A stretch of DNA of 64,000 nt from Chromatiaceae bacterium. GTDB lineage: Bacteria; Pseudomonadota; Gammaproteobacteria; Chromatiales; Chromatiaceae. The DNA is taken from contig JACKMU010000007.1 of assembly GCA_024235215.1 (NCBI GenBank), positions 124,001 through 188,000 of the forward strand, written 5' to 3'. This document shows, one piece after another, positions 8,600-17,555 of this stretch; position 1 is the first letter of the stretch; each line of letters starts with the position of its first letter. Under the pieces are notes generated by a model. That model worked only from the letters and a program-made list of their open reading frames with translations, was not told where the DNA came from and did not search any database. The position numbers were made by a program, and so were the translations under genes.

Positions 8600-9262
8600 C
8601 TAATCCGCCTGGGCAGGACTCTCCGCCGGCCCTTCCTGGACTTCCGGACTGCGGTCCATCTCCGCCGAAGGGGAACCCCCGCCCCCGGCGGGAGTAATCA
8701 GTATCAGCATCCCCATCAGCGGGTGGTCGATATAGTGAACCTCTTTGCTGCGCATGCGCCGATGCTCCTCGAAGCGGTAACTCTGATATCGTCCAGGCAG
8801 CGCAGCACTGCCTTCCGGGGCCCTGTGCATCACCAAGTCCAGATCGACATGCAGATAGCGGCCGATGCTGATCTTGACCAGGCCTTCAACCAGTGCCACA
8901 CCCGGTGCAGTTTCACGCTCTGACCTGATATAGACTCCCCGAGCCGTAGTACGGCCGGACACCGGCTGCCGCCAGGCGGTATGGATTACCGGTGTCAACC
9001 CCCCAGCACGCTCCAATGCCTCTCTGGCACCAGCAAGTTGCCGGCTTCCGCTCGGTGTAGCTGTCTGTGTACGCTCCCGCTCCGGTTCGTCAATAAGCGG
9101 TGGCCAGTACTCTCCGCTCGCACCCGGCGAGATAGCCCGAGTGAAAAGCACCAACTCAACTGTATACCAGGGAGCCTGACTCGGGCCGCTTAGCACCGGG
9201 TGAAATGGCTGCACCAGCAGCAGGCAGAGCAGTGTGGCCGTGAACAGTCTAAGGCTTTTCAT
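8600..9262 (-). CDS. csiV: CsiV family protein
   Basis: A 220-residue secreted protein with a Sec signal peptide (about 1-25). The N-terminal PWYTVELVLFTR and the C-terminal HYIDHPLMGMLILITP segments are typical of the CsiV family (PF10972, described in Vibrio as a peptidoglycan-binding partner of LpoA). The tail after about residue 195 is rich in Pro, Glu and Ser and is probably disordered. The gene follows mfd on the same strand with 168 bases between them, the usual gammaproteobacterial order. It converges on the ExeA-like ATPase gene with a gap of 18 bases. Confidence 0.82.
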   Translation of the reverse strand: MKSLRLFTATLLCLLLVQPFHPVLSGPSQAPWYTVELVLFTRAISPGASGEYWPPLIDEPERERTQTATPSGSRQLAGAREALERAGGLTPVIHTAWRQPVSGRTTARGVYIRSERETAPGVALVEGLVKISIGRYLHVDLDLVMHRAPEGSAALPGRYQSYRFEEHRRMRSKEVHYIDHPLMGMLILITPAGGGGSPSAEMDRSPEVQEGPAESPAQAD

Positions 9263-9430
9263 GGTGTTATTCTGATCTCCTAAAGCCGCTCTGAACTACG
9301 CCATCCTGGGTCTGCGCAGCGCGTTGCGGTGAAAATTCGATTGTAAAATCCGCTACCTGACGAAATGGTTTTGTTAACGCACCCTCTTTCTACCACCGGA
9401 GACGCTCACTGTGGCAGCGTCCCCCTAATG

Positions 9431-12400
9431 TTAACCACTTATCTGCGCCAGTAGCGCGGTGACCTGCTGGATGCGAACCTGAGGCTCCCGCATCTCCCTG
9501 AAAAAGCGAAGACGGTCGCCACCGTCCAGTTTGAACTCACTGGGCCGGGTCTGAATCAGCCGCAGAATGGTTGCTGGATTGATGTTCGGATTCTGCTGAA
9601 AAAGAATGCGACCGGAGTCCGGGCCCGCTTCTACCTTCTTGATCCCCAGAGGATTGGCCTTCAGCTTCATTGTAGTAACGGCAAAGAGTGTTTTTACCGG
9701 TTCAGGCAGCAACCCGAATCTGTCAATCATCTCTATCTGCAGCTCTTTTAATTCCTCGCTATCCTTCGCGCTGGCGATACGTTTATACATCACCAGCCGG
9801 GTATGTACATCCGGCAGATAATCCGCAGGGATCAGTGCCGGTATCTGCAGGTCGATCTCGGCACCGTGATCCAGTGGTCTATCCAGACTGGGCTGCTCCC
9901 CCCGCTTCAAGGCGTGCACCGCCCGTTCCAACAACTCAGCGTAGAGCAAGAAACCCACTTCGTTGATCTGGCCGCTCTGCTCTTCGCCCAACAATTCTCC
10001 CGCGCCTCTGATCTCCAGGTCGTGGGTTGCCAAGGTGAAACCTGCGCCCAGATCCTCCAATGACTCGATCGCCTCCAGTCGTTTTTTCGCATCCGTAGTC
10101 ATCGCTTTAGGGTGAGGTGTGATCAGATAGGCATAGGCCCGATGGTGGGAGCGGCCAACCCTGCCACGCAGCTGGTGCAGCTGCGCCATGCCGAGTTTGT
10201 CCGCCCGGTTGACCAGAATAGTATTGGCGCTGGGAATATCGATACCACTTTCGATAATCGTGGTACAGACCAGAATATTGAAACGCTGATGGTAGAAATC
10301 GCGCATCACCCTTTCCAGATCGCTTTCACGCAGCTGTCCATGGGCGATCTGAATTTTTGCTTCAGGCAGCAGTTTCTCAAGCTTGACCGCGGTGGCTTCG
10401 ATGGTCGCAACTTCGTTGTGCAGAAAATAGACTTGTCCGCCGCGTTTGATCTCTCGCTGACACGCCTCGGTAATCAGGTTGTCGTTCCACTGATTGACGA
10501 ACGTTTTGATCGGATGACGTGCCGCCGGCGGAGTAGCAATGATGGAGAGATCGCGCATACCCGCCATCGCCATATTCAGCGTACGCGGTATCGGCGTTGC
10601 GGTGAGCGTCAGCAGATCCACCTCTGCGCGCAGCGCTTTCAACTGCTCTTTGTGACGAACACCGAAACGGTGCTCTTCATCGATGATGACCAACCCCAGG
10701 TTCTTGTATTTAAGGGAACCTTGCAGCAGTTTATGGGTGCCTATCACGATATCCACAGTGCCATCCGCAAGCCCCACCGTGACCGATTTCTGCGCTTTGG
10801 CATCATTGAAGCGGGAGAGAGTGGCGATCTTGACCGGCCAGTCGGCAAAGCGGTCGGAGAAGTTCTGATAGTGCTGTTGTGCCAGAAGTGTGGTTGGGAC
10901 CAGCACAGCCACCTGGCGACCGCCTTGAACGGCAGTGAAAGCGGCGCGCATCGCGACTTCGGTTTTGCCAAAGCCGACATCACCACAAACCACGCGGTCC
11001 ATCGGATGTGGCGCGGTCATATCTTCCAGCACCTGAGCTATCGCCTGCTGCTGATCGGGCGTCTCTTCAAACCCGAATGAGGCCGCAAATGCGCGGTACT
11101 CTTCACCTGGATCCGGAAAAGGATATCCCTGATGGGCTGCACGGCGCGCGTGAATCTCCAACAGTTCCGCGGCTATGTCCCTGACCTTCTCCGCGGCTCT
11201 GCGTTTGATCCGCTCCCACTGGTCGCCACCCAGACGGTGCAGCGGTGCATTCTCGGACGCCACACCGGTGTAGCGGCTGATCAGATGCAGTGACAGAACG
11301 GGAACATAGAGTTTGTCACCATTCGCATACTCCAGGGTGAGGAACTCGCCCGGCATGCCGGCTACTTGGATCGTCTGCAACCCCAGGTAGCGCCCCACGC
11401 CATGGTTTTCGTGGACTACCGGTTCGCCGACATGTAGTTCAGTCAGGTTGCGCACGACCAGCTCGGCATCCCGTTGCCTGGCGCTGCGTCTGCGCTCCTG
11501 TTTAACCCGCTCCCCCAACAGCTGGGTCTCGGTAATCACCAGGATCTCCGGTCTTTCCAGCCACAAGCCGGTTTCGATGGGCGAAGTAGTGAGCGCCAGC
11601 CGTTCACTGCCATCCAGAAACTCGGTCCAGCCGGCGATGACTGACGGGAAAAGTCCAAACTGGCCGAGGGTGTCGAGCAGTAGTTCACGGCGACCGGCGC
11701 TCTCCGCGGTGAACAGTACCCGCGCAGTGCAGTTTGCGAGAAAGGATTGCAGCGCACCCGCCGGCTTTGCGTGGCGACTCTGAATGCTCACCGGTGGTGG
11801 AGTTCGGCTGGAGAAGTTGGCGTAGCCGGAGAATCCCTTGTCCCTTTTTTCGATCTCCGACCACTGCCATCTGATCGAACGGCCTTGGTTGATGAATGAT
11901 GCCATCTCACTGTCGCTCAAATAGAGCGCTTCTGGTGGCAGCAACGGTCTCTCCAGATCGTACCTGCGCTGCTCATAGCGTTGTGCGACCTGGGCCAGAA
12001 ATCTGGTTGCGGCGTCGCGTGTGGTATCAGCGCTGACGGTCAAATAACGATCAGGAAGATAGTCGAACAGCGTGGCAGTGTTCTCATAGAACATCGGCAG
12101 ATAGTACTCGAGCCCCCCCACCGCATTGCCGGCCGACACCTCAGAATAGATCAGCGAACGCTGCGGATCGCCCTCAAACTGGTTGCGAAAGGCGCGTCTG
12201 AACAGGGTGATTGCAGCATCATCCAGCGGAAACTCCCGGGCCGGGAGCAGGTTGATCCGCTCGGTTCGATGGAGTGTCCGCTGTGATTCGGGATCGAAGG
12301 TACGGATGCTGTCGATCTGATCATCGAGGAGGTCGATGCGGAAAGGCAGTTCACTGCCCATCGGGTAGAGATCCAGCAGCGAACCGCGCACGGCAAACTC

Positions 12401-12916
12401 TCCATGCGCGAAGACCTGCGGTACCGACACGTACCCGGCCGCTGTCAACCGACCGCGCAACCGCTCCAGAGACAGCGTTTCACCGAGATGCATCTGCAGG
12501 ACGTGGGCATCGAGATAGGATTTCGGCAGCAGCCGCTGTAACAGCGTGCTGACCGGTACGACAAGCACACCTTTCTCTACGGAGCCGAGCCGGAAGAGGG
12601 TCTGCAGCCGTTGCGACACCAGCTCCGGCAAAGGAGAAAAAATATCGTATGGCAACGTCTCCCAGTCGGGCAACGAGAGCAGCGGAATGGTGCTTTCGGC
12701 CAGAAAAAAGTCGAGATCGTTGAGCAGGCCGTTAGCGCTCTGTACATCATCCACGATAACCAGCAGCAAGCCGTCAAACTCCCTTGCTGCCGATGCGATC
12801 GCCAGCGCAGTGCAGCTCCCATGCAGCCGCCCCCACTGCAGACGTTCATTGGCACCGGAGGGGAGGGGAGGGAAGCGGGGATCGCTATGGCCATTAGAGA
12901 GAGAAGAGCTTGGCAT
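9431..12916 (-). CDS. mfd: transcription-repair coupling factor Mfd
   Basis: About 1161 residues. Domains in order: UvrB-like N-terminal module (DWETLPYDIFSP, GSLLDLYPMGSELPFRID), RNA polymerase-interacting domain (GEPVVHENHGVGRYLGL), RecG-like translocase with GDVGFGKTE (Walker A) and IDEEHRFG, and the TRG motif region LRGRVGRSHHRAYAYL, then the C-terminal inhibitory domain. Mfd displaces RNA polymerase stalled at lesions and recruits UvrA. The frame extends to a GTG at 13033, but the ATG at 12916 matches the normal family length. No strong ribosome site precedes either start. Confidence 0.96.
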   Translation of the reverse strand: MPSSSLSNGHSDPRFPPLPSGANERLQWGRLHGSCTALAIASAAREFDGLLLVIVDDVQSANGLLNDLDFFLAESTIPLLSLPDWETLPYDIFSPLPELVSQRLQTLFRLGSVEKGVLVVPVSTLLQRLLPKSYLDAHVLQMHLGETLSLERLRGRLTAAGYVSVPQVFAHGEFAVRGSLLDLYPMGSELPFRIDLLDDQIDSIRTFDPESQRTLHRTERINLLPAREFPLDDAAITLFRRAFRNQFEGDPQRSLIYSEVSAGNAVGGLEYYLPMFYENTATLFDYLPDRYLTVSADTTRDAATRFLAQVAQRYEQRRYDLERPLLPPEALYLSDSEMASFINQGRSIRWQWSEIEKRDKGFSGYANFSSRTPPPVSIQSRHAKPAGALQSFLANCTARVLFTAESAGRRELLLDTLGQFGLFPSVIAGWTEFLDGSERLALTTSPIETGLWLERPEILVITETQLLGERVKQERRRSARQRDAELVVRNLTELHVGEPVVHENHGVGRYLGLQTIQVAGMPGEFLTLEYANGDKLYVPVLSLHLISRYTGVASENAPLHRLGGDQWERIKRRAAEKVRDIAAELLEIHARRAAHQGYPFPDPGEEYRAFAASFGFEETPDQQQAIAQVLEDMTAPHPMDRVVCGDVGFGKTEVAMRAAFTAVQGGRQVAVLVPTTLLAQQHYQNFSDRFADWPVKIATLSRFNDAKAQKSVTVGLADGTVDIVIGTHKLLQGSLKYKNLGLVIIDEEHRFGVRHKEQLKALRAEVDLLTLTATPIPRTLNMAMAGMRDLSIIATPPAARHPIKTFVNQWNDNLITEACQREIKRGGQVYFLHNEVATIEATAVKLEKLLPEAKIQIAHGQLRESDLERVMRDFYHQRFNILVCTTIIESGIDIPSANTILVNRADKLGMAQLHQLRGRVGRSHHRAYAYLITPHPKAMTTDAKKRLEAIESLEDLGAGFTLATHDLEIRGAGELLGEEQSGQINEVGFLLYAELLERAVHALKRGEQPSLDRPLDHGAEIDLQIPALIPADYLPDVHTRLVMYKRIASAKDSEELKELQIEMIDRFGLLPEPVKTLFAVTTMKLKANPLGIKKVEAGPDSGRILFQQNPNINPATILRLIQTRPSEFKLDGGDRLRFFREMREPQVRIQQVTALLAQISG

Positions 12917-13267
12917 TCGGCAGCGCGTACTGGGGTTGTCTACGAAAAGTCCGATTTTCTCATACTCGGGGGTTGCGCTGAAAGTTAAGTGGCGGCAGAG
13001 GATGGGGTTGCTAACGGACAGTGAGCTGGTCACTGCTTGTTGTGCTTGAACGGTACGCCGTTTTTCTCACAGAAGATATCATTCCGCATTAACCTGTAAA
13101 TAAAAAATGGCCAATTCGTCTCATTAAGCTCTGAATGGCGTGGCACTCTCTCAAACCAGTAAAATGCTGTAGTAGATTCAATTTTTCTTATTTATTGACT
13201 GATATCAAGGTGTCCGGGACTCCTCCCTGAGAGCATACAGAAGTTAATTTAGCCAGTATCTGATTTC
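12917..13267. other. divergent intergenic region mfd / nap operon
   Basis: About 350 bases separate the divergent mfd and napF starts. The left third is the unused N-terminal extension of the mfd frame. The right half is AT-rich and contains an FNR-type box (13195-13208) and a candidate -10 near 13234. No small gene with a good ribosome site was found. Confidence 0.6.
13195..13208 (+). promoter_or_regulatory. FNR/Anr-type binding site upstream of napF
   Basis: TTGAC-TGAT-ATCAA matches the FNR consensus TTGAT-N4-ATCAA at nine of ten defined positions. It lies 60 bases before the napF ATG. If the CATACA at 13234-13239 is the -10 element, the box centre falls about 44 bases before the start of transcription, close to the class II position at -41.5. 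It predicts oxygen-controlled expression of the whole nap operon. The regulator gene itself is not in the window. Confidence 0.75.
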
Positions 13268-13783
13268 ATGCCAGGGACAATCAACCGAAGCCAGTTTCTG
13301 CGAGGTGATTTCAGCGGTCAGCTGCGTCCCGTTCGACCGCCTTGGTCATTGCCTGAAGCGCTGTTTATTGCATGCTGCACTCGTTGTGGCGCCTGCGTAA
13401 GCACCTGCCCATACGAGATTATCAAGGAAGGACGCGGCAAATTTCCACAGCTCGACTTTTCTGTCAGCGGCTGTGATTTCTGCCGCAAGTGCGTCGATAT
13501 CTGTGAACCGAAGGCGCTCCACTACGATCCGGCAGACGAAACTCCCCCTTGGCAACTACGAGCCAGTATTCTCCCGGGCTGTCTTTCGCTGAACGCGATC
13601 ATCTGCCGCGCCTGCGGCGAAGTCTGTGAGGAGCAGGCAATACGGTTCAAACTGGAGACCGGCGGTATAGCGCGCCCGCTTCTGGATGCCGAATCTTGTA
13701 CCGGATGTGGAGAGTGTTTCTCGGTCTGTCCCGTCCACGCCGTGGAGATATCACCCAGAGACCCGTGTTCTCAGGCGGCATAA
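13268..13783 (+). CDS. napF: ferredoxin-type protein NapF
   Basis: A 171-residue cytoplasmic iron-sulfur protein. Cysteine clusters are visible in order: CTRCGACVSTCP, CDFCRKCVDICEP, an irregular CRACGEVC, and CTGCGECFSVCP. This pattern and the start (residues 1-20, no signal peptide) fit NapF, which is thought to help mature NapA before export. It is the first gene of the nap operon and lies just downstream of the FNR-type box. No clear ribosome site precedes the ATG. napD follows after 21 bases. Confidence 0.93.
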   Translation: MPGTINRSQFLRGDFSGQLRPVRPPWSLPEALFIACCTRCGACVSTCPYEIIKEGRGKFPQLDFSVSGCDFCRKCVDICEPKALHYDPADETPPWQLRASILPGCLSLNAIICRACGEVCEEQAIRFKLETGGIARPLLDAESCTGCGECFSVCPVHAVEISPRDPCSQAA

Positions 13784-13804
13784 AAAGAGTATATGGAGAG
13801 AGCC

Positions 13805-14068
13805 ATGAATCTATGCAGCGTAATCGTTCACGCTCGCCCTGATCAGCGTATTGCGGTCCAAGCCAGACTGGCGGCGCTGCCCGGAGTCGAGGTTCAGGGT
13901 GGAGACGAGAACGGCAAGCTTATCGTCACGGTGGAGGACTGCGATAGCGCCTCGGCCGCTGACACGATGATGTCATTTAATTCTGTGGAAGGTGTCATCA
14001 GTTCAACCCTGATTTATCACTACGGTGGGGATGATCTTAACGAGGAGGTTATTCGTGAAACTAACTAG
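13805..14068 (+). CDS. napD: NapD chaperone for the NapA Tat signal
   Basis: An 87-residue small protein with the NapD features CSVIVHARP at the N-terminus and a ferredoxin-like alpha/beta fold; the GVISSTLIYHY strand is near the C-terminus. NapD binds the twin-arginine signal of NapA and delays export until the molybdenum cofactor is inserted. The ATG at 13805 is chosen because GGAGAG ends 4 bases upstream; an earlier ATG at 13793 has no ribosome site. The gene overlaps the napA start by 14 bases, so translation is probably coupled. Confidence 0.92.
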   Translation: MNLCSVIVHARPDQRIAVQARLAALPGVEVQGGDENGKLIVTVEDCDSASAADTMMSFNSVEGVISSTLIYHYGGDDLNEEVIRETN

Positions 14069-16574
14069 ACGAGATTTTGTAAAGAGCAATGCGATTGCGG
14101 CGGCCGCATCGGTCGCCGGCATCACCCTGCCGGCGGCCAAAACCGCTTTGGCGGCGGAGGAGGATGCGGATATTCGCTGGGACAAGGCAGCCTGCCGTTA
14201 CTGCGGCACCGGCTGCAGTGTGCTGATCGGAGTCAAAGATGGCATGGTAGTCGCCAGCCAGGGTGACCCGGATGCTCCGGTCAATAAAGGTCTCAACTGT
14301 ATCAAAGGTTACTTCCTGCCAAAGATTCTCTACGGCAAAGACCGCCTGACCCAGCCACTGTTACGCAAGAAGAACGGTCAATTCGATAAGAATGGCAAGT
14401 TCGAACCGGTAAGCTGGGACGAGGCTTTCGATGTCATGGCAGACAAGTGGAAAGCCGCGCTGAAGAAGACCGGACCGACCGCAGTGGGTATGTTCGGTTC
14501 CGGGCAGTGGACGGTATGGGAGGGCTATGCTGCTTCCAAACTGATGAAGGCCGGCTTTCGCTCCAACAACCTGGATCCGAACGCTCGCCACTGTATGGCC
14601 TCTGCAGTGGCTGCTTTTATACGCGCATTCGGCATTGATGAGCCGATGGGCTGCTACGATGACTTGGAGCACGCCGATGCTTTCGTCCTCTGGGGCGCCA
14701 ACATGGCAGAGATGCACCCGATACTCTGGTCGCGTCTCACCGATACCCGTCTGACCAAGGCAGGCTGTGAAGTACATGTGCTCTCAACTTACGAACACCG
14801 CTGCTTCGAACTGGCCGACAACGGAATAGTTTTCGTACCCCAGACCGATCTGGCGATAGCGAACTACATCGCCAATTACATCATCCAGAACAAGGCCTAC
14901 AACCAGGCTTTCATCGATGCCAACGTGAACTTCAAGAAGACACCGCTGGACATCGGCTATGGTCTGCGTCCGGAGCACCCGCTGGAGAAGAAGAAAACCG
15001 GCGAAGGTGGCCAACTCTCCGCGATCAGTTTCGAAGAGTATGCCAAGTCGGTTGAGCCTTATACGTTGGAAAAAGCGAGCGAAATGTCTGGCGTGCCGAA
15101 AGAGAATCTGCTGAGACTGGCCAAACTCTATGCTGATCCCAACAAGAAGGTCACCTCTTATTGGACTATGGGCATGAACCAGCACACCCGCGGAGTCTGG
15201 ATCAATGGCTTGGTCTACAACATCCACCTGCTGATGGGCAAAATCTCGGAACCGGGTAACAGCCCGTTCTCACTGACCGGACAGCCATCGGCTTGCGGTA
15301 CTGCGCGCGAAGTCGGCACTTTTGCTCACCGCCTGCCAGCCGATCTGGTGGTCGCAAAAGATCCCCATCGCCAGTTTGCCGAGAAGGTCTGGAAACTGCC
15401 GGAAGGCACCATCAATCCGAAGCCTGGCTACCATGCAGTGCTGATGCACAGAATGCTCAAGGATGGCAAGCTGAACTGCTTCTGGGTGCAGTGTAACAAC
15501 AACATGCAAGCTGCCGCCAACATGAACGAGGAGTCCTATCCGGGCTGGCGTAATCCGGATAACTTCGTCACCGTCACCGATCCCTATCCGACGGTATCGG
15601 CGATGGCTGCCGATCTGGTGCTGCCAACCGCGATGTGGATCGAAAAAGAGGGTGCCTATGGTAACGCCGAGCGTCGTACCCAGTTCTGGCGCCAACAGGT
15701 AAAGGGACCGGGTGAAGCACGCTCCGATCTGTGGCAGATCATGGAGTTCGCCAAGCGCTTCCAGATGGAAGAGGTGTGGCCGGCTGAACTGCTGGACAAG
15801 ATGCCCGAGTACAAAGGCAAGACCCTGTTCGACGTTCTCTATAACAATGGTCAGGTCAACAAGTTCCCATTCGAGGGGAAGATCACAGACGACCGCGGCA
15901 ATGAGTACGGCAACGACGAAAGCGAGCACTTCGGATTCTATGTGCAGAAGGGCCTGTTCGAGGAGTACCGCTTGTTCAATTCAGCACCGGACATCATCAA
16001 AAAGGGACATGAGATGGCCGATTTCGATGCCTACCACAAGGCACGCGGTATTCGCTGGCCGGTGGTGAATGGTAAAGAGACGCTTTGGCGGTTCCGTGGT
16101 GGCTATGACCCGCATGTCGACGGCGGCCAGGAGGTGGTCAAGTTCTACGGCCAACCGGATGGCAGAGCCAATATCATCACCGCGCCCTATGAACCACCGG
16201 CAGAGAGCCCGGACCAGGAGTACGATACCTGGCTCTGTACCGGTCGCGTACTCGAACACTGGCATTCAGGCTCAATGACCCGGCGTGTACCCGAACTGTA
16301 TCGAGCAGTACCGGATGCAGTCGTCTTTATGCACAAGAACGATGCGAAGAAACGCAGGCTGCGCGATGGTTCCATGGCAAGAATCGTCTCCCGCAGAGGC
16401 GAGATCACCGCGCGGGTTGAGACGCGCGGCCGCAACCGGGTACCTGAGGGATTGGTCTTCGTGCCCTGGTTTGATGCCAGTCGTCTGATCAATAAGGTGA
16501 CTCTGGACGCAACCGATCCGATATCCAAAGAGACGGATTACAAAAAGTGTGCGGTGAAAATCCTTAAGGCATAA
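14055..16574 (+). CDS. napA: periplasmic nitrate reductase catalytic subunit NapA
   Basis: An 839-residue molybdoprotein. The Tat signal starts at LTRRDFVK (residues 3-10) and ends near ALA (31-33). The [4Fe-4S] site is formed by Cys47, Cys50, Cys54 and Cys82. The molybdenum ligand is probably Cys180 in ARHCMAS. The rest is the bis-MGD-binding DMSO reductase fold. NapA reduces nitrate to nitrite in the periplasm with electrons from NapB. A GTG start at 14055 is preferred: GAGGAGG lies 6 bases upstream and the Tat motif falls at the right distance. A strong hairpin follows the stop codon, before napG. Confidence 0.97.
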   Translation: MKLTRRDFVKSNAIAAAASVAGITLPAAKTALAAEEDADIRWDKAACRYCGTGCSVLIGVKDGMVVASQGDPDAPVNKGLNCIKGYFLPKILYGKDRLTQPLLRKKNGQFDKNGKFEPVSWDEAFDVMADKWKAALKKTGPTAVGMFGSGQWTVWEGYAASKLMKAGFRSNNLDPNARHCMASAVAAFIRAFGIDEPMGCYDDLEHADAFVLWGANMAEMHPILWSRLTDTRLTKAGCEVHVLSTYEHRCFELADNGIVFVPQTDLAIANYIANYIIQNKAYNQAFIDANVNFKKTPLDIGYGLRPEHPLEKKKTGEGGQLSAISFEEYAKSVEPYTLEKASEMSGVPKENLLRLAKLYADPNKKVTSYWTMGMNQHTRGVWINGLVYNIHLLMGKISEPGNSPFSLTGQPSACGTAREVGTFAHRLPADLVVAKDPHRQFAEKVWKLPEGTINPKPGYHAVLMHRMLKDGKLNCFWVQCNNNMQAAANMNEESYPGWRNPDNFVTVTDPYPTVSAMAADLVLPTAMWIEKEGAYGNAERRTQFWRQQVKGPGEARSDLWQIMEFAKRFQMEEVWPAELLDKMPEYKGKTLFDVLYNNGQVNKFPFEGKITDDRGNEYGNDESEHFGFYVQKGLFEEYRLFNSAPDIIKKGHEMADFDAYHKARGIRWPVVNGKETLWRFRGGYDPHVDGGQEVVKFYGQPDGRANIITAPYEPPAESPDQEYDTWLCTGRVLEHWHSGSMTRRVPELYRAVPDAVVFMHKNDAKKRRLRDGSMARIVSRRGEITARVETRGRNRVPEGLVFVPWFDASRLINKVTLDATDPISKETDYKKCAVKILKA

Positions 16575-16582
16575 AACGGCAG

Positions 16583-16612
16583 CCGCCGGCGCGGTTTATA
16601 CCGGGCCGGCGG
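16583..16612 (+). promoter_or_regulatory. strong intercistronic hairpin between napA and napG
   Basis: A 13-base arm (CCGCCGGCGCGGT) pairs with ACCGGGCCGGCGG through a TTAT loop, with one G-G mismatch. It starts 9 bases after the napA stop. No T-run follows, so it is not a classical terminator. It more likely protects the napA 3' end from exonucleases, or sets stoichiometry by processing. Confidence 0.65.
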
Positions 16613-16691
16613 TCCGGATTGGAGGCTGTCCGACACCACGACCGTTCGAGTCATTCTGCAGATGAAGAGATCAGAAAAGCCAAAGGGAAAG

Positions 16692-17555
16692 ATGGTAAAC
16701 CGAAGACAGTTTATCGGCAATGTGCTGAGAACTGCCTGCGGAGTCGGTCTGATGGGGTTGGGGTTGGGTATGTACTCCAGGCAAGCCTCATCACTGCCGG
16801 CGATGGCCATTCGTCCTCCTGGCGCACTTCCTGAAGCGGAGTTTCTGGGTGCCTGCATTCGATGCGGCATGTGTGTTCGGGATTGCCCGTACGACATACT
16901 CAAATTGGGACAGTTGGGCAGTGACGATGTGGTTCCCGGAACACCGTACTTCACCGCACGCAGCGGACCCTGCGAGATGTGCGAGGATATTCCTTGTATT
17001 CCTGCCTGTCCAACCAACGCGCTCGATCATGCGCTCACCGACATAAACCAGGCGCGCATGGGGCTGGCGGTGGTGGTGGATCAGGAGAGTTGTATCGCTT
17101 TTCTGGGACTGCGCTGTGAAGTCTGCTTCAATATCTGCCCCATTCGCGGCGAAGCCATCACGCTCGACTATCAGCACAATACGCGTTCGGGAAAGCACGC
17201 GCTCTTCATACCTGTCGTGCATTCGGACGCTTGTACCGGCTGTGGCTTGTGTGAGAAGGCGTGCATCCTGGATGAGGCAGCGATCAAAGTGTTTCCGATG
17301 CATCTGGCGAAGGGTGAACTGGGTGGGCACTATCGGCTGGGCTGGGAGGAGAAGGAGAAGGCTGGTGGAGCACTGGTGACACCGGATGCGACGCACCAGT
17401 ACAACCTACCTGAAGGGGTGCGCTACGATTTGCAGGGCAAGGGATTGATCCTGGATGGGAGTGGAAGCGCTGAACTCCCCATTTCCAGCAACCCGCTGGA
17501 CAGTCTCAACAATAACCCGCTGGATAGCCTCAACCGTGGTCGGGAGGGTCAGTGA
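16692..17555 (+). CDS. napG: ferredoxin-type quinol dehydrogenase subunit NapG
   Basis: About 287 residues. A twin-arginine signal (NRRQFIG) lies at the N-terminus when the ATG at 16692 is used; an upstream ATG at 16662 would bury it. Four [4Fe-4S] cysteine clusters follow: CIRCGMCVRDCP, CEMCEDIPCIPACP, CEVCFNICP and CTGCGLCEKAC. NapG passes electrons from NapH (menaquinol or ubiquinol side) to NapC/NapB in the periplasm. The protein is longer than E. coli NapG (231). The extra C-terminal part includes a duplicated NPLDSLN motif encoded at 17490-17534. The stop overlaps the napH ATG by one base. Confidence 0.93.
   Translation: MVNRRQFIGNVLRTACGVGLMGLGLGMYSRQASSLPAMAIRPPGALPEAEFLGACIRCGMCVRDCPYDILKLGQLGSDDVVPGTPYFTARSGPCEMCEDIPCIPACPTNALDHALTDINQARMGLAVVVDQESCIAFLGLRCEVCFNICPIRGEAITLDYQHNTRSGKHALFIPVVHSDACTGCGLCEKACILDEAAIKVFPMHLAKGELGGHYRLGWEEKEKAGGALVTPDATHQYNLPEGVRYDLQGKGLILDGSGSAELPISSNPLDSLNNNPLDSLNRGREGQ
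17490..17534 (+). repeat. short tandem repeat in the 3' end of napG
   Basis: Two 21-base units encoding NPLDSLN are separated by one Asn codon. The units differ at synonymous third positions (GAC/GAT, AGT/AGC), so the peptide repeat is kept while the DNA has drifted. Confidence 0.7.

Noticed and set aside
9404..9424. GACGCT/AGCGTC repeat after mfd as a terminator
   Set aside because: The stem is short and the minus strand lacks a T-tract after it.
10112..11080. A 322-codon plus-strand open frame
   Set aside because: It is a shadow of the mfd translocase domain in a GC-rich region; no ribosome site or conserved motif.
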